Of a stretch of DNA of 64,000 nucleotides, positions 11,725 through 24,835 are shown in pieces. The DNA is from Euonymus europaeus (taxonomy: Eukaryota; Streptophyta; Magnoliopsida; Celastrales; Celastraceae). The stretch covers positions 74,501 through 138,500 of the forward strand of contig OY756958.1 of assembly GCA_963580455.1 (NCBI GenBank). Direction: 5' to 3'. How positions within the stretch are numbered: the first letter of the stretch is position 1; each line of letters begins with the position of its first letter. Position numbers and translations under genes: made by a program. The notes under the pieces were generated by a model that searched no databases, had not been told where the DNA came from, and saw only the letters and a list, made by a program, of their open reading frames with translations.

Positions 11725-12416
11725 GTTTTATGAATATCCGTTGACTCCGAGTTCTGAATTCGGTGATTTTTAGCTTGATTTCACACTAATTTTCGAGCTC
11801 TACGATCCTGGCATTTCGGATTTTGATTTCAGAACTCTTGGCTAATTGGTCTCGTTTCACCTAGTTAGCCGCGAAATGTGGTTTCTTTACGTAAACGGTT
11901 TTATGAATATCCGTTGACTCCGAGTTCTGAATTCGGTGATTTTTAGCGTGATTTCACACTAGTTTTCTTGCTCTACAATCCTGGCGTTTCGGATTTTCAT
12001 TTCAGAACTCGTGGCTAGTTGGTCTCGTTTCACCTAGTTAGCCGCGAAATGTGATTTCTTTACGTAAACAGTTTTATGAATATCCGTTGACTCCGAGTTC
12101 TGAATTCGGTGATTTTTAGCTTGATTACACACTACTTTTCGAGCTCTACGATCGTGGAGTTTCGGATTTTGATTTCAGAACTCGTGGCTAGTTGGTCTCG
12201 TTTCACCTAGTTAGCCGCGAAATGTGGTTTCTTTACGTAAACGGTTTTATGAATATCCGTTGACTCCGAGTTCTGAATTCGGTGATTTTTAGCTTGATTT
12301 CACAATACTTTTCGAGCTCTACAATCCTGGCGTTTCGGATTTTGATTTCAGAACTCGTGGCTAGTTGGTCTCGTGTCACCTAGTTAGCCGCGAAATGTGG
12401 TTTCTTTACATAAACG

Positions 12417-12935
12417 GTTTTATGAATATCCGTTGACTCCGAGTTCTGAATTCGATGATTTTTAGCTTGATTTCACGCTACTTTTCGAGCTCTACAATCC
12501 TGGCGTTTCGGATTTTGATTTCAGAACTCGTGGCTAGTTGGTCTCGTTTCACCTAGTTAGCCGCGAAATGTGGTTTCTTTACATAAACGGTTTTATGAAT
12601 ATCCGTTGACTCCGAGTTCTGAATTCGATGATTTTTAGCTTGATTTCACGCTACTTTTCGAGCTCTACAATCCTGGCGTTTCGGATTTTGATTTCAGAAC
12701 TCGTGGCTAGTTGGTCTCGTTTCACCTAGTTAGCCGCGAAATGTGGTTTCTTTACATAAACGGTTTTATGAATATCCGTTGACTCCGAGTTCTGAATTCG
12801 ATGATTTTTAGCTTGATTTCACGCTACTTTTCGAGCTCTACAATCCTGGCGTTTCGGATTTTGATTTCAGAACTCGTGGCTAGTTGGTCTCGTTTCACCT
12901 AGTTAGCCGCGAAATGTGGTTTCTTTACGTAAACG
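12417..12935 (+). repeat. Local triplication of one monomer
   Basis: Three consecutive monomers starting at 12,417, 12,590 and 12,763 are identical apart from the last few bases: the first two end CTTTACATAAACG and the third ends CTTTACGTAAACG. All carry TTCGATGATT and CACGCTAC. The collinear HOR copy has this monomer once, at about 15,508. This is a recent local amplification adding two monomers (346 bp). A copy-number error in the assembly would look the same. Confidence 0.92.
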
Positions 12936-13108
12936 GTTTTATGAATATCCATTGACTCCGAGTTCTGAATTTGGTGATTTTTAGCTTGCTTACACACTAC
13001 ATTTCGAGCTCCACAATCCTGGAGTTTCGGATTTTTATTTCAGAACTCGTGGCTAGTTGGTCTCGTTTCACCTAGTTAGCAGCGAAATGTGGTTTCTTTA
13101 CGTAAACG

Positions 13109-13356
13109 GTTTTATGAATATCCGTTGACTCCGAGTTCTGAATTCGGTGATTGTTAGCTTGATTTCACACTACTTTTCGAGCTCTACGATCCTGGAGTGT
13201 TGACTCCGAGTTCTGAATTCGGTGATTTTTAGCTTGATTTCACACTACTTTTCGAGCTCTACGATCCTGGCGTTTCGGATTTTGATTTCAGAACTCGTGG
13301 CTAGTTGGTCTCGTTTCACCTAGTTAGCCGCGAAATGTGGTTTCTTTACGTAAACG
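13109..13356 (+). repeat. Composite 248-bp unit 12
   Basis: The fusion is at 13,198/13,199, with the common junction and GATTGTTAGC marker. It is the counterpart of unit 14 in the second HOR copy. Confidence 0.95.
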
Positions 13357-14567
13357 GTTTTATGAATATCCGTTGACTCCGAGTTCTGAATTCGGTGATT
13401 TTTAGCTTGATTTCACACTAATTTTCGAGCTCTACGATCCTGGCGTTTCGGATTTTGATTTCAGAACTCGTGGCTAGTTGGTCTCGTTTCACCTAGTTAG
13501 CCGCGAAATGTGGTTTCTTTACGTAAACGGTTTTATGAATATCCGTTGACTCCGAGTTCTGAATTCGGTGATTTTTAGCTTGATTTCACACTAATTTTCG
13601 AGCTCTACGATCCTGGCGTTTCGGATTTTGATTTCAGAACTCGTGGCTAGTTGGTCTCGTTTCACCTAGTTAGCCGCGAAATGTGGTTTCTTTACGTAAA
13701 CGGTTTTATGAATATCCGTTGACTCCGAGTTCTGAATTCGGTGATTTTTAGCTTGATTTCACACTACTTTTCGAGCTCTACAATCCTGGCATTTCGGATT
13801 TTGATTTCAGAACTCGTGGCTAGTAGGTCTCGTTTCACCTAGTTAGCCGCGAAATGTGGTTTCTTTACGTAAACGGTTTTATGAATATCCGTTGACTCCG
13901 AGTTCTGAATTCGGTGATTTTTAGCTTGATTTCACACTAATTTTCGAGCTCTACGATCCTGGCGTTTCGGATTTTGATTTCAGAACTCGTGGCTAGTTGG
14001 TCTTGTTTCACCTAGTTAGCCGCGAAATGTGGTTTCTTTACGTAAACGGTTTTATGAATATCCGTTGACTCCGAGTTCTGAATTCGGTGATTTTTAGCGT
14101 GATTTCACACTACTTTTCGTGCTCTACAATCCTGGCGTTTCGGATTTTCATTTCAGAACTCGTGGCTAGTTGGTCTCGTTTCACCTAGTTAGCCGCGAAA
14201 TGTGATTTCTTTACGTAAACGGTTTTATGAATATCCGTTGACTCCGAGTTCTGAATTCGGTGATTTTTAGCTTGATTTCACAATACTTTTCGAGCTCTAC
14301 AATCCTGGCGTTTCGGATTTTGATTTCAGAACTCGTGGCTAGTTGGTCTCGTTTCACCTAGTTAGCCGCGAAATGTGGTTTCTTTACGTAAACGGTTTTA
14401 TGAATATCCATTGACTCCGAGTTCTGAATTTGGTGATTTTTATCTTGATTACACACTACTTTTCGAGCTCTACAATCCTGGAGTTTCGGATTTTTATTTC
14501 AGAACTCGTGGCTAGTTGGTCTCGTTTCACCTAGTTAGCAGCGAAATGTGGTTTCTTTACGTAAACG

Positions 14568-14815
14568 GTTTTATGAATATCCGTTGACTCCGAGTTCTGA
14601 ATTCGGTGATTGTTAGCTTGATTTCACACTACTTTTCGAGCTCTACGATCCAGGAGTGTTGACTCCGAGTTCTGAATTCGTTGATTTTTAGCTTGATTTC
14701 ACACTACTTTTCGAGCTCTACGATCCTGGCGTTTCGGATTTTGATTTCAGAACTCGTGGATAGTTGGTCTCGTTTCACCTAGTTAGCCGCGAAATGTGGT
14801 TTCTTTACGTAAACG
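14568..14815 (+). repeat. Composite 248-bp unit 13
   Basis: The fusion is at 14,657/14,658. It has the CCAGGAGTG junction and GAATTCGTTG marker, and lies 3,091 bp after unit 11, of which it is the HOR copy. Confidence 0.95.
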
Positions 14816-15853
14816 GTTTTATGAATATCCGTTGACTCCGAGTTCTGAATTCGGTGATTTTTAGCTTGATTTCACACTAATTTTCGAGCTCTACGATCCT
14901 GGCATTTCGGATTTTGATTTCAGAACTCTTGGCTAATTGGTCTCGTTTCACCTAGTTAGCCGCGAAATGTGGTTTCTTTACGTAAACGGTTTTATGAATA
15001 TCCGTTGACTCCGAGTTCTGAATTCGGTGATTTTTAGCGTGATTTCACACTAGTTTTCTTGCTCTACAATCCTGGCGTTTCGGATTTTCATTTCAGAACT
15101 CGTGGCTAGTTGGTCTCGTTTCACCTAGTTAGCCGCGAAATGTGATTTCTTTACGTAAACAGTTTTATGAATATCCGTTGACTCCGAGTTCTGAATTCGG
15201 TGATTTTTAGCTTGATTACACACTACTTTTCGAGCTCTACGATCGTGGAGTTTCGGATTTTGATTTCAGAACTCGTGGCTAGTTGGTCTCGTTTCACCTA
15301 GTTAGCCGCGAAATGTGGTTTCTTTACGTAAACGGTTTTATGAATATCCGTTGACTCCGAGTTCTGAATTCGGTGATTTTTAGTTTGATTTCACAATACT
15401 TTTCGAGCTCTACAATCCTGGCGTTTCGGATTTTGATTTCAGAACTCGTGGCTAGTTGGTCTCGTGTCACCTAGTTAGCCGCGAAATGTGGTTTCTTTAC
15501 ATAAACGGTTTTATGAATATCCGTTGACTCCGAGTTCTGAATTCGATGATTTTTAGCTTGATTTCACGCTACTTTTCGAGCTCTACAATCCTGGCGTTTC
15601 GGATTTTGATTTCAGAACTCGTGGCTAGTTGGTCTCGTTTCACCTAGTTAGCCGCGAAATGTGGTTTCTTTACGTAAACGGTTTTATGAATATCCATTGA
15701 CTCCGAGTTCTGAATTTGGTGATTTTTAGCTTGCTTACACACTACATTTCGAGCTCCACAATCCTGGAGTTTCGGATTTTTATTTCAGAACTCGTGGCTA
15801 GTTGGTCTCGTTTCACCTAGTTAGCAGCGAAATGTGGTTTCTTTACGTAAACG

Positions 15854-16101
15854 GTTTTATGAATATCCGTTGACTCCGAGTTCTGAATTCGGTGATTGTT
15901 AGCTTGATTTCACACTACTTTTCGAGCTCTACGATCCTGGAGTGTTGACTCCGAGTTCTGAATTCGGTGATTTTTAGCTTGATTTCACACTACTTTTCGA
16001 GCTCTACGATCCTGGCGTTTCGGATTTTGATTTCAGAACTCGTGGCTAGTTGGTCTCGTTTCACCTAGTTAGCCGCGAAATGTGGTTTCTTTACGTAAAC
16101 G
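15854..16101 (+). repeat. Composite 248-bp unit 14
   Basis: The fusion is at 15,943/15,944, with the common junction and GATTGTTAGC marker. Confidence 0.95.
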
Positions 16102-17658
16102 GTTTTATGAATATCCGTTGACTCCGAGTTCTGAATTCGGTGATTTTTAGCTTGATTTCACACTAATTTTCGAGCTCTACGATCCTGGCGTTTCGGATTT
16201 TGATTTCAGAACTCGTGGCTAGTTGGTCTCGTTTCACCTAGTTAGCCGCGAAATGTGGTTTCTTTACGTAAACGGTTTTATGAATATCCGTTGACTCCGA
16301 GTTCTGAATTCGGTGATTTTTAGCTTGATTTCACACTAATTTTCGAGCTCTACGATCCTGGCGTTTCGGATTTTGATTTCAGAACTCGTGGCTAGTTGGT
16401 CTCGTTTCACCTAGTTAGCCGCGAAATGTGGTTTCTTTACGTAAACGGTTTTATGAATATCCGTTGACTCCGAGTTCTGAATTCGGTGATTTTTAGCTTG
16501 ATTTCACACTACTTTTCGAGCTCTACAATCCTGGCATTTCGGATTTTGATTTCAGAACTCGTGGCTAGTAGGTCTCGTTTCACCTAGTTAGCCGCGAAAT
16601 GTGGTTTCTTTACGTAAACGGTTTTATGAATATCCGTTGACTCCGAGTTCTGAATTCGGTGATTTTTAGCTTGATTTCACACTAATTTTCGAGCTCTACG
16701 ATCCTGGCGTTTCGGATTTTGATTTCAGAACTCGTGGCTAGTTGGTCTTGTTTCACCTAGTTAGCCGCGAAATGTGGTTTCTTTACGTAAACGGTTTTAT
16801 GAATATCCGTTGACTCCGAGTTCTGAATTCGGTGATTTTTAGCGTGATTTCACACTACTTTTCGTGCTCTACAATCCTGGCGTTTCGGATTTTCATTTCA
16901 GAACTCGTGGCTAGTTGGTCTCGTTTCACCTAGTTAGCCGCGAAATGTGATTTCTTTACGTAAACGGTTTTATGAATATCCGTTGACTCCGAGTTCTGAA
17001 TTCGGTGATTTTTAGCTTGATTACACACTACTTTTTGAGCTCTACGATCCTGGAGTTTCGGATTTTGATTTCAGAACTCGTGGCTAGTTGGTCTCGTTTC
17101 ACCTAGTTAGCCGCGAAATGTGGTTTCTTTACGTAAACGGTTTTATGAATATCCGTTGACTCCGAGTTCTGAATTCGGTGATTTTTAGCTTGATTTCACA
17201 ATACTTTTCGAGCTCTACAATCCTGGCGTTTCGGATTTTGATTTCAGAACTCGTGGCTAGTTGGTCTCGTGTCACCTAGTTAGCCGCGAAATGTGGTTTC
17301 TTTACATAAACGGTTTTATGAATATCCGTTGACTCCGAGTTCTGAATTCGGTGATTTTTAGCTTGATTTCACGCTACTTTTCGAGCTCTACAATCCTGGC
17401 GTTTCGGATTTTGATTTCAGAACTCGTGGCTAGTTGGTCTCGTTTCACCTAGTTAGCCGCGAAATGTGGTTTCTTTACGTAAACGGTTTTATGAATATCC
17501 ATTGACTCCGAGTTCTGAATTTGGTGATTTTTAGCTTGATTACACACTACTTTTCGAGCTCCACAATCCTGGAGTTTCGGATTTTTATTTCAGAACTCGT
17601 GGCTAGTTGGTCTCGTTTCACCTAGTTAGCAGCGAAATGTGGTTTCTTTACGTAAACG

Positions 17659-17906
17659 GTTTTATGAATATCCGTTGACTCCGAGTTCTGAATTCGGTGA
17701 TTGTTAGCTTGATTTCACACTACTTTTCGAGCTCTACGATCCTGGAGTGTTGACTCCGAGTTCTGAATTCGGTGATTTTTAGCTTGATTTCACACTACTT
17801 TTCGAGCTCTATGATCCTGGCGTTTCGGATTTTGATTTCAGAACTCGTGGCTAGTTGGTCTCGTTTCACCTAGTTAGCCGCGAAATGTGGTTTCTTTACG
17901 TAAACG
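17659..17906 (+). repeat. Composite 248-bp unit 15 (last in window)
   Basis: The fusion is at 17,748/17,749, with the common junction and GATTGTTAGC marker. The right part has TATGATCCTGG, a CpG-loss variant. No composite unit was found in the remaining 46 kb, so this marks the right limit of that sub-array. Confidence 0.95.
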
Positions 17907-18953
17907 GTTTTATGAATATCCGTTGACTCCGAGTTCTGAATTCGGTGATTTTTAGCTTGATTTCACACTAATTTTCGAGCTCTACGATCCTGGCGTTTCG
18001 GATTTTGATTTCAGAACTCGTGGCTAGTTGGTCTCGTTTCACCTAGTTAGCCGCGAAATGTGGTTTCTTTACGTAAACGGTTTTATGAATATCCGTTGAC
18101 TCCGAGTTCTGAATTCGGTGATTTTTAGCTTGATTTCACACTACTTTTCGAGCTCTACGATCCTGGAATTTCGGATTTTGATTTCAGAACTCGTGCCTAG
18201 TTGGTCTCGTTTCACCTAGTTAGCCGCGAAATGTGGTTTCTTTACGTAAACGGTTTTATGAATATCCGTTGACTCCGAGTTCTGAATTCGGTGATTTTTA
18301 GCGTGATTTCACACTACTTTTCGAGCTCTACAATCCTGGCGTTTCGGATTTTGATTTCAGAACTCGTGGCTAGTTGGTCTCGTTTCACCTAGTTAGCCGC
18401 GAAATGTGGTTTCTTTACGTAAACGGTTTTATGAATATCCGTTGACTCCGAGTTCTGAATTCGGTGATTTTTAGCTTGATTTCACACTAATTTTCGAGCT
18501 CTACGATCCTGGCGTTTCGGATTTTGATTTCAGAACTCGTGGCTAGTTGGTCTTGTTTCACCTAGTTAGCCGCGAAATGTGGTTTCTTTACGTAAACGGT
18601 TTTATGAATATTCGTTGACTCCGAGTTCTGAATTCGGTGATTTTTAGCTTGATTTCACACTAATTTTCGAGCTCTACGATCCTGGCGTTTCGGATTTTGA
18701 TTTCAGAACTCGTGGCTAGTTGGTCTCGTTTCACCTAGTTAGCCGCGAAATGTGGTTTCTTTACGTAAACGGTTTTATGAATATCCGTTGACTCCGAGTT
18801 CTGAATTCGGTGATTTTTAGCTTGATTTCACACTACTTTTCGAGCTCTACGATCCTGGCGTTTCGGATTTTGATTTCAGAACTCGTGGCTAGTTGGTCTC
18901 GTTTCACCTAGTTAGCCGCGAAATGTGGTTTCTTTACGTAAACGGTTTTATGA

Positions 18954-21900
18954 ATATCCGTTGACTCCGAGTTCTGAATTCGGTGATTTTTAGCTTGATT
19001 TCACACTAATTTTCGAGCTCTACGATCCTGGCGTTTCGGATTTTGATTTCAGAACTCGTGGCTAGTTGGTCTCGTTTCACCTAGTTAGCCGCGAAATGTG
19101 GTTTCTTTACGTAAACGGTTTTATGAATATCCGTTGACTCCGAGTTCTGAATTCGGTGATTTTTAGCTTGATATCACACTACTTTCCGAGCTCTACAATC
19201 CTGGCATTTCGGATTTTGATTTTAGAACTCGTGGCTAGTAGGTCTCGTTTCACCTAGTTAGCCGCGAAATGTGGTTTCTTTACGTAAACGGTTTTATGAA
19301 TATCCGTTGACTCCGAGTTCTGAATTCGGTGATTTTTAGCTTGATTTCACACTACTTTTCGAGCTCTACGATCCTGGCGTTTCGGATTTTGATTTCAGAA
19401 CTCGTGGCTAATTGGTCTCGTTTCACCTAGTTAGCCGCGAAATGTGGTTTCTTTACGTAAACGGTTTTATGAATATCCGTTGACTCCGAGTTCTGAATTC
19501 GGTGATTTTTAGCGTGATTTCACACTAGTTTTCGTGCTCTACAATCCTGGCGTTTCAGATTTTCATTTCAGAACTCGTGGCTAGTTGGTCTCGTTTCACC
19601 TAGTTAGCCGCGAAATGTGATTTCTTTACGTAAACGGTTTTATGAATATCCGTTGACTCCGAGTTCTGAATTCGGTGATTTTTAGCTTGATTACACACTA
19701 CTTTTCGAGCTCTACGATCCTGGTGTTTCGGATTTTGATTTCAGAACTCGTGGCTAGTTGGTCTCGTTTCACCTAGTTAGCCGCGAAATGTGGTTTCTTT
19801 ACGTAAACGGTTTTATGAATATCCGTTGACTCCGAGTTCTGAATTCGGTGATTTTTAGCTTGATTTCACAATACTTTTCGAGCTCTACAATCCTGGCGTT
19901 TCGGATTTTGATTTCAGAACTCGTGGCTAGTTGGTCTCATGTCACCTAGTTAGCCGCGAAATGTGGTTTCTTTACGTAAACGGTTTTATGAATATCCGTT
20001 GACTCCGAGTTCTGAATTCGGTGATTTTTAGCTTGATTTCACGCTACTTTTCGAGCTCTACAATCCTGGCGTTTCGGATTTTGATTTCAGAACTCGTGGC
20101 TAGTTGGTCTCGTTTCACCTAGTTAGCCGCGAAATGTGGTTTCTTTACGTAAACGGTTTTATGAATATCCGTTGACTCCGAGTTCTGAATTCGGTGATTT
20201 TTAGCTTGATTTCACACTAATTTTCGAGCTCTACGATCCTGGCGTTTCGGATTTTGATTTCAGAACTCGTGGCTAGTAGGTCTCGTTTCACCTAGTTAGC
20301 CGCGAAATGTGGTTTCTTTACGTAAACGGTTTTATGAATATCCGTTGACTCCGAGTTCTGAATTCGGTGATTTTTAGCTTGATTTCACACTACTTTTCGA
20401 GCTCTACGATCCTGGCATTTCGGATTTTGATTTCAGAAATCGTGGCTAGTTGGTCTCGTTTCACCTAGTTAGCCGCGAAATGTGGTTTCTTTACGTAAAC
20501 GGTTTTATGAATATCTGTTGACTCCGAGTTCTGAATTCGGTGATTTTTAGCGTGATTTCACACTACTTTTCGAGCTCTACGATCCTACCGTTTCGGATTT
20601 TGATTTCAGAACTCGTGGCTAGTTGGTCTCGTGTCACCTAGTTAGCCGCGAAATGTGGTTTCTTTACGTAAACGGTTTTATGAATATCCGTTGATTCCGA
20701 GTTCTGAATTCGGTGATTTTTAGCTTGATTTCACACTACCTTTCGAGCTCTACAATCCTGGCGTTTCGGATTTTGATTTCAGAACTCGTGGCTAGTAGGT
20801 CTCGTTTCACCTAGTTAGCCGCGAAATGTGGTTTCTTTACGTAAACGGTTTTATGAATATCCGTTGACTCCGAGTTCTGAATTCGATGATTTTTAGCTTG
20901 ATTTCACACTACTTTTCGAGCTCTACGATCCTGGCATTTCGGATTTTGATTTCAGAACTCGTGCCTAGTTGGTCTCGTTTCACCTAGTTAGCCGCGAAAT
21001 GTGGTTTCTTTACGTAAACGGTTTTATGAATATCCGTTGACTCCGAGTTCTGAATTCGGTGATTTTTAGCGTGATTTCACACTACTTTTCGAGCTCTACA
21101 ATCCTGGCGTTTCGGATTTTGATTTCAGAACTCGTGGCTAGTTGGTCTCGTGTCACCTAGTTAGCCGCGAAATGTGGTTTCTTTACGTAAACGGTTTTAT
21201 GAATATCCGTTGACTCCGAGTTCTGAATTCGGTGATTTTTAGCTTGATTTCACACTACTTTTCGAGCTCTACAATCCTGGGGTTTCGGATTTTGATTTCA
21301 GAACTCGTGGCTAGTTGGTCTCGTTTCACCTAGTTAGCCGCGAAATGTGGTTTCTTTACGTAAACGGTTTTATGAATATCCATTGACTCCGAGTTCTGAA
21401 TTTGGTGATTTTTAGCTTGATTACACACTACTTTTCGAGCTCTACAATCCTGGAGTTTCGGATTTTTATTTCAGAACTCGTGGCTAGTTGGTCTCGTTTC
21501 ACCTAGTTAGCAGCGAAATGTGGTTTCTTTACGTAAACGGTTTTATGAATATCCGTTGACTCCGAGTTCTGAATTCGGTGATTTTTAGCGTGATTTCACA
21601 CTACTTTTCGAGCTCTCCAATCCTGGCGTTTCGGATTTTGATTTCAGAACTCGTGGCTAGTTGGTCTCGTTTCACCTAGTTAGCCGCGAAATGTGATTTA
21701 TTTACGTAAACGGTTTTATGAATATCCGTTGACTCCGAGTTCTGAATTCGGTGATTTTTAGCTTGATTTCATACTACTTTTCGAGCTCTACGATCCTGGA
21801 GTTTCGGATTTTGATTTCAGAACTCGTGGCTAATTGGTCTCGTTTCACCTAGTTAGCCACGAAATGTGGTTTCTTTACGTAAACGGTTTTATGAATATCC

Positions 21901-24835
21901 GTTGACTCCGAGTTCTGAATTCGGTGATTTTTAGCTTGATTTCACACTAATTTTCGAGCTCTACGATCCTGGCGTTTCGGATTTTGATTTCAGAACTCGT
22001 GGCTAGTTGGTCTCGTTTCACCTAGTTAGCCGCGAAATGTGGTTTCTTTACGTAAACGGTTTTATGAATATCCGTTGACTCCGAGTTCTGAATTCGGTGA
22101 TTTTTAGCTTGATTTCACACTAATTTCCGAGCTCTACAATCCTGGCATTTCGGATTTTGATTTCAGAACTCGTGGCTAGTAGGTCTCGTTTCACCTAGTT
22201 AGCCGCGAAATGTGGTTTCTTTACGTAAACGGTTTTATGAATATCCGTTGACTCCGAGTTCTGAATTCGGTGATTTTTAGCTTGATTTCACACTACTTTT
22301 CGAGCTCTACGATCCTGGCGTTTCGGATTTTGATTTCAGAACTCGTGGCTAATTGGTCTCGTTTCACCTAGTTAGCCGCGAAATGTGGTTTCTTTACGTA
22401 AACGGTTTTATGAATATCCGTTGACTCCGAGTTCTGAATTCGGTGATTTTTAGCGTGATTTCACACTAGTTTTCGTGCTCTACAATCCTGGCGTTTCAGA
22501 TTTTCATTTCAGAACTCGTGGCTAGTTGGTCTCGTTTCACCTAGTTAGCCGCGAAATGTGATTTCTTTACGTAAACGGTTTTATGAATATCCGTTGACTC
22601 CGAGTTCTGAATTCGGTGATTTTTAGCTTGATTACACACTACTTTTCGAGCTCTACGATCCTGGTGTTTCGGATTTTGATTTCAGAACTCGTGGCTAGTT
22701 GGTCTCGTTTCACCTAGTTAGCCGCGAAATGTGGTTTCTTTACGTAAACGGTTTTATGAATATCCGTTGACTCCGAGTTCTGAATTCGGTGATTTTTAGC
22801 TTGATTTCACAATACTTTTCGAGCTCTACAATCCTGTCGTTTCGGATTTTGATTTCAGAACTCGTGGCTAGTTGGTCTCATGTCACCTAGTTAGCCGCGA
22901 AATGTGGTTTCTTTACGTAAACGGTTTTATGAATATCCGTTGACTCCGAGTTCTGAATTCGGTGATTTTTAGCTTGATTTCACGCTACTTTTCGAGCTCT
23001 ACAATCCTGGCGTTTCGGATTTTGATTTCAGAACTCGTGGCTAGTTGGTCTCGTTTCACCTAGTTAGCCGCGAAATGTGGTTTCTTTACGTAAACGGTTT
23101 TATGAATATCCGTTGACTCCGAGTTCTGAATTCGGTGATTTTTAGCTTGATTTCACACTAATTTTCGAGCTCTACGATCCTAGCGTTTCGGATTTTGATT
23201 TCAGAACTCGTGGCTAGTAGGTCTCATTTCACCTAGTTAGCCGCGAAATGTGGTTTCTTTACGTAAACGGTTTTATGAATATCCGTTGACTCCGAGTTCT
23301 GAATTCGGTGATTTTTAGCTTGATTTCACACTACTTTTCGAGCTCTACGATCCTGGCATTTCGGATTTTGATTTCAGAAATCGTGGCTAGTTGGTCTCGT
23401 TTCACCTAGTTAGCCGCGAAATGTGGTTTCTTTACGTAAACGGTTTTATGAATATCTGTTGACTCCGAGTTCTGAATTCGGTGATTTTTAGCGTGATTTC
23501 ACACTACTTTTCGAGCTCTACGATCCTACCATTTCGGATTTTGATTTCAGAACTCGTGGCTAGTTGGTCTCGTGTCACCTAGTTAGCCGCGAAATGTGGT
23601 TTCTTTACGTAAACGGTTTTATGAATATCCGTTGACTCCGAGTTCTGAATTCGGTGATTTTTAGCTTGATTTCACACTACCTTTCGAGCTCTACAATCCT
23701 GGCGTTTCGGATTTTGATTTCAGAACTCGTGGCTAGTAGGTCTCGTTTCACCTAGTTAGCCGCGAAATGTGGTTTCTTTACGTAAACGGTTTTATGAATA
23801 TCCGTTGACTCCGAGTTCTGAATTCGATGATTTTTAGCTTGATTTCACACTACTTTTCGAGCTCTACGATCCTGGCGTTTCGGATTTTGATTTCAGAACT
23901 CGTGCCTAGTTGGTCTCGTTTCACCTAGTTAGCCGCGAAATGTGGTTTCTTTACGTAAACGATTTTATGAATATCCGTTGACTCCGAGTTCTGAATTCGG
24001 TGATTTTTAGCGTGATTTCACACTACTTTCCGAGCTCTACAATCCTGGCGTTTCGGATTTTGATTTCAGAACTCGTGGCTAGTTGGTTTCGTGTCACCTA
24101 GTTAGCCGCGAAATGTGGTTTCTTTACGTAAACGGTTTTATGAATATCCGTTGACTCCGAGTTCTGAATTCGGTGATTTTTAGCTTGATTTCACACTACT
24201 TTTCGAGCTCTACAATCCTGGGGTTTCGGATTTTGATTTCAGAACTCGTGGCTAGTTGGTCTCGTTTCACCTAGTTAGCCGCGAAATGTGGTTTCTTTAC
24301 GTAAACGGTTTTATGAATATCCATTGACTCCGAGTTCTGAATTTGGTGATTTTTAGCTTGATTACACACTACTTTTCGAGCTCTACAATCCTGGAGTTTC
24401 GGATTTTTATTTCAGAACTCGTGGCTAGTTGGTCTCGTTTCACCTAGTTAGCAGCGAAATGTGGTTTCTTTACGTAAACGGTTTTATGAATATCCGTTGA
24501 CTCCGAGTTCTGAATTCGGTGATTTTTAGCGTGATTTCACACTACTTTTCGAGCTCTCCAATCCTGGCGTTTCGGATTTTGATTTCAGAACTCGTGGCTA
24601 GTTGGTCTCGTTTCACCTAGTTAGCCGCGAAATGTGATTTCTTTACGTAAACGGTTTTATGAATATCCGTTGACTCCGAGTTCTGAATTCGGTGATTTTT
24701 AGCTTGATTTCATACTACTTTTCGAGCTCTACGATCCTGGCGTTTCGGATTTTGATTTCAGAACTCGTGGCTAATTGGTCTCGTTTCACCTAGTTAGCCA
24801 CGAAATGTGGTTTCTTTACGTAAACGGTTTTATGA
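18954..24835 (+). repeat. 17-mer HOR, two copies of 2,941 bp
   Basis: Exact 17 x 173 bp periodicity: the monomer with GGTGTTTCGG begins at 19,637 and 22,578. Other markers present once per copy are TTTCAGATTTTCATTTC, GTCTCATGTCACC, AGAAATCGTGG, ATATCTGTTGAC, GATCCTACC, CACTACCTTTCG, GTGCCTAG, CCTGGGGTTTCGG and AGCTCTCCAATCC. Differences are few, for example GGCG to TCGT near 22,836 and CTACCG to CTACCA near 23,529. Matching begins near 18,954 and stops after 24,835. Confidence 0.92.

Larger units (their letters stand above)
10960..16966 (+). repeat. HOR, two copies of a 2,745-bp unit; first copy carries two extra monomers
   Basis: The segment from 11,131 recurs at 14,222 (shift 3,091 bp), with markers such as TTTTTATCTTG, GATCGTGGAG, TTGCTTACAC and the pair ACAGTTTTATG in both copies. 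The second copy is 2,745 bp (15 monomers + 2 x 75 bp). The first is 346 bp longer because one monomer is present three times at 12,417-12,935. After that insertion the two copies are again collinear. Confidence 0.88.
15162..18771 (+). repeat. HOR, two copies of 1,805 bp (10 monomers + 75 bp)
   Basis: Monomer order from 15,162 repeats from 16,967, and the composite units at 15,944 and 17,749 are exactly 1,805 bp apart. Small differences include GATCGTGGAG against GATCCTGGAG in the first monomer. Towards the end of the second copy the classes change (GTGCCTAG near 18,190), so the match there is partial. Confidence 0.82.
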
